Positions 14,436 through 21,431 of a DNA stretch of 25,763 nt are shown piece by piece. Location: the IMG/VR virus record IMGVR_UViG_3300022187_000207, positions 1-25,763 of that record. One strand, written 5' to 3'. The DNA is from a virus. The position numbers and the translations under genes are program-made. The stretch's first letter is position 1. The number at the start of each line of letters is the position of its first letter. The notes beneath the pieces are model-generated. The model had not been told where the DNA came from. It did not search any database and saw nothing but the letters and a program-made list of their open reading frames with translations.

Positions 14436-15949
14436 TGGCACAAGTAGTAGTATATGGACCTAATGGGGCTAGAACAACAGCTAATACAGTATTTACAGAA
14501 GCTGACAAAGCCGCTGGTTATACAATGTCTGAGTACGATAGACTTATTGCTGGTCAAGTACCAGGAAGAGAAGGCTATGCAGGTGCTTCACAAACAGAAC
14601 CTTTAACACCAGAATACCCAGGAGACTATGGTGGTGAAGATGCTTCTACTCCTACTAATGAAAGAGAAAGTGTTGTAGGCATAGGTAATACAAACTACGA
14701 CACAAAAGATTATTCTAATGTCGGTGAAGATGGAGAAGTAGTAATTAAGAACGAAGATGGTTCTGTATATTCACCTACAGCTAAAAGAGATATGCCTATT
14801 CCTACAGGTGCAGAATATTGGAATGTTGATGGTGAGTATTACATTGTGTATTATATTCCTGGTACAAACACACCGATATATTACGATTCAAGTTTAGAAG
14901 ATTTAAAAAATATATTTGGTCCTGTTGAATTTCCTGGTATAGAACAAACTATTAAATCTCCTACAGCAGAGGAATGGAACTCAGCTATTCGTTTTGGTGA
15001 CTCACTAGAGTTAGCTGACCCTAATGTGTACAATCCTGAAGTAAGTCCATGGTCTTCTTTCATAGATACAATTGCAACAGAGTCTAAAATTAGGCCTTGG
15101 TTACAAGATGCTGAAATGATAGAAAGACTAGCTGAAGCTACTTTAGAAGGTAGAACTGTTACTGATGCAGAATGGCAATCTACAAATTGGTGGAGAACAC
15201 ATACACAAGCTGAAAGAGATTGGTTACTATTAGCACAAAGCAATGCAACAGATTTCACTTCAGTATTAACTGCGGATGCAGAAAGAAAAATACAGGACGA
15301 TAAAGCCGCTATAAAAAATTTAATGGAACAGTCAGGTATATCTAATCCATCAGATGAACTTGTATCTTGGGTAGGACAAAAATTGACTACTGGTCTTTGG
15401 TCTGATAGCTATGTTGCTGAACAAGTAAAGGTATTGTCTGACCCTACATTAGAAACAAACATGGATGTCGAGTTAGATAATTTTATAACATCTGGTGCTA
15501 TAGATTATGACACCACAAGAGCTGGAGAATCACAAGTTAAAAGACTTAGCAAAGAAATAATGGGGCCTGTTTTTGGTGGTAACCTTGCAGAAAGTCAAAT
15601 TAGTAAATGGGCTGGTATGATAAGAAATGACCCAGATGCAGAGATAGAAATTAGAGACAAAATGATGAGTATGGTTAAAGGACTTTTTGGTGAAAATACA
15701 GCTGAAGGTTTGACATACGAAGAGATTGCTGCACCTTGGCGTGGGTTTACTAGCAATGTTTGGGGTGGAACTTTAGATGAAACTTCTAACTTATTTCAAA
15801 ATGTTATTAAAGCTAATGACATAACAAAAGCAAATCAACTTCTTTACACTGCTGGGCTACAAGATGGTGGTTCTGAAAAAATAAAAACAGAAGTAAAGAA
15901 TAACATTGTAGGTGCTTTCGGTGGTGGAAGTGTTAGGAGGATTGTATAG
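14435..15949 (+). CDS. Virion-cluster helical protein (504 aa)
   Basis: Not assigned to a named family. Residues 1-170 are acidic, Gly/Tyr-rich and low in helix. Residues 175-500 look helical. TDAEWQSTNWWRTHTQAERD (243-262) is a distinctive Trp-rich helical motif, and I associate such motifs with tail or lysin-linked proteins of actinobacterial phages, from memory. One-base overlaps with the lysozyme gene before it and the next gene after it argue for fixed co-production with the internal virion proteins. The last codons contain AGGAGG, the ribosome binding site of the next gene. Most likely an internal or tail-tip virion component. Confidence 0.5.
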   Translation: MAQVVVYGPNGARTTANTVFTEADKAAGYTMSEYDRLIAGQVPGREGYAGASQTEPLTPEYPGDYGGEDASTPTNERESVVGIGNTNYDTKDYSNVGEDGEVVIKNEDGSVYSPTAKRDMPIPTGAEYWNVDGEYYIVYYIPGTNTPIYYDSSLEDLKNIFGPVEFPGIEQTIKSPTAEEWNSAIRFGDSLELADPNVYNPEVSPWSSFIDTIATESKIRPWLQDAEMIERLAEATLEGRTVTDAEWQSTNWWRTHTQAERDWLLLAQSNATDFTSVLTADAERKIQDDKAAIKNLMEQSGISNPSDELVSWVGQKLTTGLWSDSYVAEQVKVLSDPTLETNMDVELDNFITSGAIDYDTTRAGESQVKRLSKEIMGPVFGGNLAESQISKWAGMIRNDPDAEIEIRDKMMSMVKGLFGENTAEGLTYEEIAAPWRGFTSNVWGGTLDETSNLFQNVIKANDITKANQLLYTAGLQDGGSEKIKTEVKNNIVGAFGGGSVRRIV

Positions 15950-16809
15950 TGGAAGAATTTTTAAAAGAAGTTAGAGCTTTATTACCTTGGTTACCAGAAT
16001 CATTAGTAATGACTTATGCTAATAGCTATGCTACAAATCAAAATACAGATATCGCTTTAGCAGAAGTAAGAGCTACTGAAGAATACGAACAATTTTTTCC
16101 TAAGAACAAAAGACCAGATGGAACAGTTAGATTATCAGAATCTGATTATGCTGCTGTTAAAGAATCTTATGGTTTAACTGTTTCTGATTATGGAATTAAC
16201 CCAGACTATTTCGAAAACACATTTGCAACTTTAATAGAAAAAGGTATATCACCAAACACTTTTAGACAAAGAGTAGCTACAGCTAGTGAAGGTATCATGC
16301 AAAATATTCCTGCTGTAAAAGATTATTATGCTGCAAACTTTGCTATGGATTTAACTGATGAGTCTATCCTTGCTTCTGTTATAGACCCTGATGTCGGGCA
16401 AGCTATTATAGAAGGAAGAATAACTGCTGCACAAATAGGAGCAGAAGCTGGTGCTAGAGGATTTGAATTGAATGCACAAGAAGTACAAGCATTAGAAAGA
16501 GCCGGATTAACACAGTCACAAGCAAGAGAATTTTTTGCTGTAGCAGAAAGAGAAGTTCCTAGACTAGCTAATCTAACTAGGAAATTTAAAGCAGAAGAAC
16601 CAGTAACTGTAGAAGAAGTATTAACACCAGAAGGTCTAGTAGAAAGACCGGGTTACGATATTGAGGAATTTGTACAAGCTAAAGTCTTTGGTTCTGCTGA
16701 AGAGATAGAAAGATTAAGAAAACTAGAAGCACAAGAACTATCTGAGTTTACACCGCAAACTGGTGCAGCTAGAACAGGTCGTAGAGTTACAGGGCTTACT
16801 GAATCCTAG
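15949..16809 (+). CDS. Virion-cluster helical protein (286 aa)
   Basis: It begins with GTG (15949-15951) that overlaps the previous TAG by one base; AGGAGG (15934-15939) lies nine bases upstream and fixes this start. The protein is almost all helix, acidic, without Cys, and has Ala/Glu-rich stretches (for example 130-200) that could form coiled coils. The Arg-rich last part ends TGRRVTGLTES. It closes the five-gene block that began at 7681. Right after the stop come a 14-bp palindrome and the promoter for the capsid genes. No family recognised; internal virion protein is inferred from position. Confidence 0.5.
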   Translation: MEEFLKEVRALLPWLPESLVMTYANSYATNQNTDIALAEVRATEEYEQFFPKNKRPDGTVRLSESDYAAVKESYGLTVSDYGINPDYFENTFATLIEKGISPNTFRQRVATASEGIMQNIPAVKDYYAANFAMDLTDESILASVIDPDVGQAIIEGRITAAQIGAEAGARGFELNAQEVQALERAGLTQSQAREFFAVAEREVPRLANLTRKFKAEEPVTVEEVLTPEGLVERPGYDIEEFVQAKVFGSAEEIERLRKLEAQELSEFTPQTGAARTGRRVTGLTES

Positions 16810-16823
16810 TACTATATATAGTA
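16810..16823. repeat. 14-bp palindrome upstream of capsid promoter
   Basis: TACTATATATAGTA is a perfect palindrome directly after the stop codon at 16807-16809 and eight bases before the -35 at 16832. The overlapping motif ACTATATATAGTAT (16811-16824) is also found at 180-193. An operator or activator site for late expression is possible. Confidence 0.6.
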
Positions 16824-16831
16824 TTAAATCC

Positions 16832-16858
16832 TTGACATACAAGATATAGTGGTATAAT
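16832..16858 (+). promoter_or_regulatory. Strong promoter for capsid genes
   Basis: Perfect TTGACA (16832-16837) and perfect TATAAT (16853-16858) with a short 15-nt spacer. TGG before the -10 makes an extended TGnTATAAT element that can offset the short spacing. It is the best promoter in the window and would start a transcript near 16865 for scaffold and major capsid protein. Confidence 0.8.
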
Positions 16859-16864
16859 TAAATT

Positions 16865-17070
16865 ATCGCATAGCGGTAGTCTGCGAATATAAATCGACTC
16901 TGCACATCCGGCTTATGTCTGGCGTATAAGCTGAGTATTTCAATTCGCCTAGTATCGGTACAGCTAGAAGTGGCTGACAATTCTCATTTGTACTTTAATT
17001 ATAACTTGTCGCCTATCGCATTATATTCCCCAGGGTAATGCAGTTAGTAGAAACTGGGAGAGGAGAGAAT
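16865..17070 (+). ncRNA. Structured 5' leader of the capsid transcript
   Basis: About 206 nt of transcribed but untranslated sequence lie between the promoter and the scaffold ATG, whereas neighbouring genes have almost no spacing. Local hairpins can be drawn: TCGCA (16866-16870) with TGCGA (16882-16886); GCTTAT (16911-16916) with ATAAGC (16926-16931); CAGC (16961-16964) with GCTG (16973-16976). The octamer TATCGCAT occurs near both ends (16864-16871 and 17014-17021). GC content looks higher than in the flanking DNA, which fits selection for structure. It ends in the purine-rich binding site GGGAGAGGAG. No tRNA or known riboswitch is recognised. Confidence 0.5.
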
Positions 17071-17532
17071 ATGGAAAACGAAGTAGAAAATACAGTAGAA
17101 GAAACACAGGAAGAAAGTAATCCTGTATCTCAGTTAAGAGAGCAATTAAAAAAAGCTCAATCTGAGAATAAGGAATTGAAGGCCTTTAAAGCAGATGCTG
17201 TTTTTAAAGAAGCAGGGTTTGACACTTCAACCGGTGAAGGCAAGGCATTAAAAAACTTATATGATGGTGAGTTACAAGCAGATGCAATTAAGCAGTTTGC
17301 TTCTCAAGAGTTCGGATGGGGTCAAGCTCCAGCTGAAGCAACAGAGCAAGAGGCACAAAAGCAAAGAGTTGTAACTAGCCAAGAAAACTTAGATACTGTT
17401 ATTGAAGCATCAGTTCCAGTAGAACCTGTAGGACTAGATGACCAAATAAATCAGGCACAAGCTGATGGTGATTGGGCTACAAGTTCCGCTCTTAAAGCAG
17501 ACAAATTAAAACAATTATTAAAAGATAAATAG
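17071..17532 (+). CDS. Capsid scaffolding protein
   Basis: I place the start at ATG 17071 (MENEVENTVEETQEES), five bases after AGGAG (17061-17065). The ATG at 17038 in the same frame lacks a ribosome binding site and would add 11 unlikely residues. The 153-aa product is very acidic at the N-terminus, has a heptad-like helix (SQLREQLKKAQSENKELKAF, about 20-39) and a basic helical C-terminus (KADKLKQLLKDK). Length, charge pattern and place directly before the major capsid protein are typical of scaffolds, whose C-terminal basic helix binds the shell. It is first in the transcript from the promoter at 16832. Confidence 0.75.
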   Translation: MENEVENTVEETQEESNPVSQLREQLKKAQSENKELKAFKADAVFKEAGFDTSTGEGKALKNLYDGELQADAIKQFASQEFGWGQAPAEATEQEAQKQRVVTSQENLDTVIEASVPVEPVGLDDQINQAQADGDWATSSALKADKLKQLLKDK

Positions 17533-17546
17533 AAAGGACCTAAGAA

Positions 17547-18485
17547 ATGGGTGCAGTATCAGGACTCGGCGATTCTTATGACTTGCCGAATTATGTAGGG
17601 GAACTCTTTAATGTTACTCCTAACGACACTCCTTTTCTATCCGCTATTGGTGGGATGACTGGTGGTAAATCAGTAACCTCTAAACAATTTACTTGGCAAA
17701 CAGTAGATAACGCTGCTGCTGCTCAGACAGTTGCATTAGAAGGTGCAGACCCAACATTCGCAGAAAGAACAAGAAGTGAAGTAATAAATGTTACACAAAT
17801 TATGCAATATGGTGTTAATGTTTCTTACACAAAACAAGCAGCAACTGGAAACCTTAGTGGACAATCCATTATTGGTAACCAACCAGTTCAAGATGAATTG
17901 GCCTTCCAGTTAGACATGGCTCTTAAACGAGCAGCAAGAGACATCGAGTTCTCTTTCTTACAAGGTACATATGTAGCAGATACAGACATGGCCACAGAAA
18001 GAAAAACAAGAGGTATCTTAGAAGCTATCACAACTACAGAAGTTGCTGGTGGTGCTGCTGCTTTAAGTCAAACAATGATTGAATCAGCATTAAAAGGAAT
18101 GGCGGACTCAGGTGCTCCATTTGAAATGCCAGTCATTATGGCTAACAGCTTCCAAAAGCAAAAACTATCATCAATCTACTCAAGTGCTTTAGCTTTAGCA
18201 CCAAGAGATAGAAACATTGGTGGCGTTAATATCACAACAATCGAAACTGACTTCGGTCAAGTTGGAATTGTTTATGATAGACACATGCCAATAGATGATG
18301 TTGCTATTGTAGACTTGGCTTTTTGTAAGCCAGTATTCTTGGATATTCCAGGAAAGGGACACTTCTTCGTAGAGCCATTGGCTCAATCCGGAGCAGCTTA
18401 TAAGTTCCAAGTGTATGGAGAAATCGGACTTGAATATGGTCCAGAACAATTCCATGCTAAAATAACAAACCTAGCTACCTCCTAA
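17547..18485 (+). CDS. Major capsid protein, SU10-like (HK97 fold)
   Basis: The 312-aa protein starts MGAVSGLGDSYDLPNYVGEL, with AAAGGACC upstream. The N-terminal TPNDTPFLSAIGG segment, the central FLQGTY and the C-terminal KGHFFVEPLAQSGAAYKF agree with the SU10 major capsid protein family (DUF5309), which has the HK97 fold and builds the icosahedral shell. It is shorter than HK97 gp5 and has no protease or delta-domain extension, consistent with a separate scaffold encoded 14 bases upstream. Its stop lies in the palindrome at 18479-18492. A stable hairpin follows at 18510-18537 before the connector gene. Confidence 0.88.
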   Translation: MGAVSGLGDSYDLPNYVGELFNVTPNDTPFLSAIGGMTGGKSVTSKQFTWQTVDNAAAAQTVALEGADPTFAERTRSEVINVTQIMQYGVNVSYTKQAATGNLSGQSIIGNQPVQDELAFQLDMALKRAARDIEFSFLQGTYVADTDMATERKTRGILEAITTTEVAGGAAALSQTMIESALKGMADSGAPFEMPVIMANSFQKQKLSSIYSSALALAPRDRNIGGVNITTIETDFGQVGIVYDRHMPIDDVAIVDLAFCKPVFLDIPGKGHFFVEPLAQSGAAYKFQVYGEIGLEYGPEQFHAKITNLATS

Positions 18486-18492
18486 TTAGGAG
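18479..18492. repeat. Palindrome over the capsid stop codon
   Basis: CTCCTAATTAGGAG is a perfect 14-bp palindrome that contains the TAA stop of the major capsid gene. It can fold only with a very small loop, so a protein-binding role or chance is as likely as an RNA hairpin. Confidence 0.6.
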
Positions 18493-18509
18493 ATAGATAG
18501 TATATTTAT

Positions 18510-18537
18510 TAGAGGGAGATAAATACTTCTCCCTCTA
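18510..18537 (+). other. Stable 10-bp hairpin after the capsid gene
   Basis: TAGAGGGAGA (18510-18519) pairs perfectly with TCTCCCTCTA (18528-18537) across an 8-nt loop. No T run follows, so it is not a standard terminator. A 3' stabiliser of the abundant capsid message, a processing site, or partial attenuation of the downstream connector and tail genes are the usual roles of such hairpins. Confidence 0.75.
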
Positions 18538-18552
18538 GTAATATGGAGATAT

Positions 18553-19455
18553 ATGGCAGCAGTAAGTACACTCGTAGATAGAATATATAGAGATTTTTTA
18601 AATAAACCTGATGACCTTTCAGCGTTCTCTAGATTAGATGGTGAAATGACTGCTATTCAAAATACATTATCTTATGAAGCAGGACTGTTTAGTGTAGAAG
18701 AAGAGAACTTATTAGGTAATGGAGCAATTGTAGAAGTAGACCAAGAACTTATGTTAGTTACAAGTGCTAACACATCAACAAGAGTTTTATCAGTATCAAG
18801 AGCTTACCAAGGAACAACAGCTGCTATACATAGTGATAAAACAAATATTTTTATTAACCCAACATTTCCTAGAAAATCTGTATTTGATGCAGTTGCAGAT
18901 AATATTGTAAGATTGTATCCAAGTTTATATAATGTAACAACTACAACAGTTACCTCTAGTACCACTTATGCCGAAGTTCCGGCATCAACTATAGAAGTAC
19001 TAACTTCTTATGTACAAAATTCTAGTGGTGAGAAGTACACATCTGCGGGTATAGAACTACTTAGAGATTTTCCACCATCAAGTACAAATGCAGCTGTACA
19101 ATTTTACAACACATCTACTGGTAAGACAGTATATCTTGTAGTTAAAAGAAAGTTTGTTAGACCATCTGATGAAACAGTTGACCTATCAACTACTTGTCTT
19201 ATAGAAGATGAGTATGAACAGATAGTCATGGTGGGTGCTGTAGCAGACATTGTAGGTGCTACAGATATAGATGCAACAACACAAGAATTTATTACAGAAA
19301 AATTAGCAGCTGAAAATTATCCAGTTGGTTCAGGAGAAAGACTTAGAAATGCACTTCTTAGACTTAGGTCATTGTTGATAGATGAAGCAAGAGGGAACTT
19401 GCGTTCTTTATATCCTGCTCCTGTGACAATAATGAACATAAATTACAGTGCATAA
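18553..19455 (+). CDS. Head-tail connector / adaptor protein
   Basis: GGAG (18545-18548) precedes the ATG. The 300-aa protein begins MAAVSTLVDRIYRDFLNKPD, contains a small beta domain with AIVEVDQELMLV and SVSRAYQGT (about 58-95), and has a helical region around FITEKLAAENYPV and RLRNALLRLRSLLIDEA near the C-terminus. Position after the major capsid protein and this mixed fold suggest the adaptor ring between portal and tail, comparable in role to gp11 of T7. I cannot prove the family by eye. Its stop overlaps the next start by one base. Confidence 0.6.
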   Translation: MAAVSTLVDRIYRDFLNKPDDLSAFSRLDGEMTAIQNTLSYEAGLFSVEEENLLGNGAIVEVDQELMLVTSANTSTRVLSVSRAYQGTTAAIHSDKTNIFINPTFPRKSVFDAVADNIVRLYPSLYNVTTTTVTSSTTYAEVPASTIEVLTSYVQNSSGEKYTSAGIELLRDFPPSSTNAAVQFYNTSTGKTVYLVVKRKFVRPSDETVDLSTTCLIEDEYEQIVMVGAVADIVGATDIDATTQEFITEKLAAENYPVGSGERLRNALLRLRSLLIDEARGNLRSLYPAPVTIMNINYSA

Positions 19456-21431
19456 TGGCTGTATTACCTTCTCCAAGTAACACATCACAACCACAAGCTC
19501 AAGGCTTTGAAGCTAACTTAGATGATTTATTTCTAAGATTTGCTGTAGGTCCTGGTAGGCAGATGCAGATAAACACTGCACCTCTACAGGCACAAGCTAT
19601 ACAAACATCAGAAACACCAGAGGATTTCCAACAGGAGTTTGGTCAGATTTATTCAAGAACAGATTTCTCTGGTGGTGAAGGTTTAGATAAAGCACATAGA
19701 AGAAATGGTACAGATAGAGATTTCTCTAGGTTTTGGGATAGCAAAGGTGTTGATGTCTTTCATGGTGATGAAGATACTGGGTACAATGCACATTTGTTAC
19801 ACGATATGGAACAAAAAACATTAACACTTACAGATACAAATAATTATTTAGCACAAACAACAAATGGATATTTATATATTACTGATGACACAGATGTGTA
19901 TGAATCAACTGATGAAGGTGACACTTGGTCAGCTATGACTTCTACAAACATAAGTTATAAAGTACAAGGTATAACTTCTTTTGGTAATGATTTGTTTGTT
20001 GTAACAGGAGATGGTTCTACGAACAAACAGTTACTACATTATGATGGTACTACTTGGACTGATGAAGCATTAGGCTCTAGCTTTACAGGTTCTTTTACAG
20101 GTATATGGTTTGCAAAAGGTGCATTGTTTGTTAGTGGTAAATCCACATCAGCAGAATATTTATGGCAAGGTGACCCATTTACAGGAAACTTTACAGGTGT
20201 ATTTCAAACAACAAGTGCATTAACACAGACAGAACCAACACATGGTTTTACTGATGTTGTAGATGCAGGTGCAGTAGTTCTTGCAGGTAATACAGATGGC
20301 AATATATATTCTTTAAAAATAGATGGTGGTACTTGGTCATTAAAAGGACAAACTAAATTAAGTTTTGAAGAGATACATTCATTAGCTGCAACAGAAGGCA
20401 TAGTATTTATAGGAACTAAGGGTAGCCAGTCTAATACCGGTAGATTTTATAGTGCTGAAGTAACAGTAGCAGATAACTTATATGTTCTTGGAAACAGACA
20501 GTTAATAAAACAATGGGATAATGGTATTGATTTAACACCACACGCTATGTTTGTTACTAGAGATAGTGTGTATATGGGAGTACACGAATCAGCAACTGAA
20601 ACTTATTTGTGGAGATACTTTTTACCAACAGGTGGACTTGCTAGAGATGTTGGCATAACACATTCTTCTAACACAACATCTGTAGTTAATGGAATAACAC
20701 AGACTGGTACAACTTCTGCAAGATTTATATTTGTATCTACTGGTCAAGGTGTCTATAAAGAGTTAAGCACTTATGTATCAACAGGATATATCGTTACTGC
20801 ATTAGCTGACTTCTACACATCTGAAAAAAAACAGTGGGTAGGAGCAAAGCTCAATACTAATAATGTATCTTTTGGAACAGTAGAATTAGCAACATCTACA
20901 ATACCTACAGATATAGATAGTATAAATTCCACTACTTGGCAAAACCAAATAACTATAGCATCTGGCATAGGTGGAGATGAAGAAGTATTAGAGTTAGTAG
21001 ATGGTAGGTGGATTACTGCAAGACTTACTTTAACAACTAGTGATACATCACAAACTCCAGAATTATTATCTTTTGCTATTAGAGGATTCCAGTTAGTTAA
21101 TGACTTAGTTGTAGATATGCCTATCAATATATCTGACCAGATAGAAAGACCTTACAGGAAAGCATTAAGAATAAATGGTCAAGGTGAGTTGATATATCAA
21201 GCACTAAGAAACAAAGAAGGAAAGAATGTCCAATTAGAGATATACAGACCAGATACTTTATTACGAGGTATAATAGAAAATGTTAGCAGTCCTATTGAAG
21301 AAATATCTCCAAGAGGGTCTGTAACACAATATTGTATAGTAAGATTTAGAGGTAGTAAGGTAATTGCAACCTCGTCTTCTGGACAAGGATTAGGAATACA
21401 ATTATTAGGCGTAGGTAGTTTAGGAAAATAG
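19455..21431 (+). CDS. Beta-propeller-like tail protein, nozzle candidate (658 aa)
   Basis: After an N-terminal arm of about 100 residues come repeated beta-blade units ending in Trp or Tyr. Examples are NNYLAQTTNGYLYI, FGNDLFVVTGDGS with LLHYDGTTW, FAKGALFVSGKS with YLWQGD, and AGAVVLAGNTDGNIYSLKI with DGGTW. These suggest a propeller at about residues 120-440. The C-terminal part has beta segments (GYIVTALADFYTSEKKQWVG, then VQLEIYRPDTLLRG). Short-tailed phages such as T7 use a propeller-containing nozzle protein, which fits the position after the adaptor. A baseplate-like or receptor-binding protein is the alternative. It is translationally coupled to the gene before by a one-base overlap. 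Confidence 0.6.
   Translation: MAVLPSPSNTSQPQAQGFEANLDDLFLRFAVGPGRQMQINTAPLQAQAIQTSETPEDFQQEFGQIYSRTDFSGGEGLDKAHRRNGTDRDFSRFWDSKGVDVFHGDEDTGYNAHLLHDMEQKTLTLTDTNNYLAQTTNGYLYITDDTDVYESTDEGDTWSAMTSTNISYKVQGITSFGNDLFVVTGDGSTNKQLLHYDGTTWTDEALGSSFTGSFTGIWFAKGALFVSGKSTSAEYLWQGDPFTGNFTGVFQTTSALTQTEPTHGFTDVVDAGAVVLAGNTDGNIYSLKIDGGTWSLKGQTKLSFEEIHSLAATEGIVFIGTKGSQSNTGRFYSAEVTVADNLYVLGNRQLIKQWDNGIDLTPHAMFVTRDSVYMGVHESATETYLWRYFLPTGGLARDVGITHSSNTTSVVNGITQTGTTSARFIFVSTGQGVYKELSTYVSTGYIVTALADFYTSEKKQWVGAKLNTNNVSFGTVELATSTIPTDIDSINSTTWQNQITIASGIGGDEEVLELVDGRWITARLTLTTSDTSQTPELLSFAIRGFQLVNDLVVDMPINISDQIERPYRKALRINGQGELIYQALRNKEGKNVQLEIYRPDTLLRGIIENVSSPIEEISPRGSVTQYCIVRFRGSKVIATSSSGQGLGIQLLGVGSLGK

Noticed and set aside
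16861-16960. tRNA-like elements in the capsid leader
   Set aside because: One hairpin has a possible 7-nt loop and a TTTCAATTC sequence follows, but no acceptor stem, D arm or T stem can be paired consistently.
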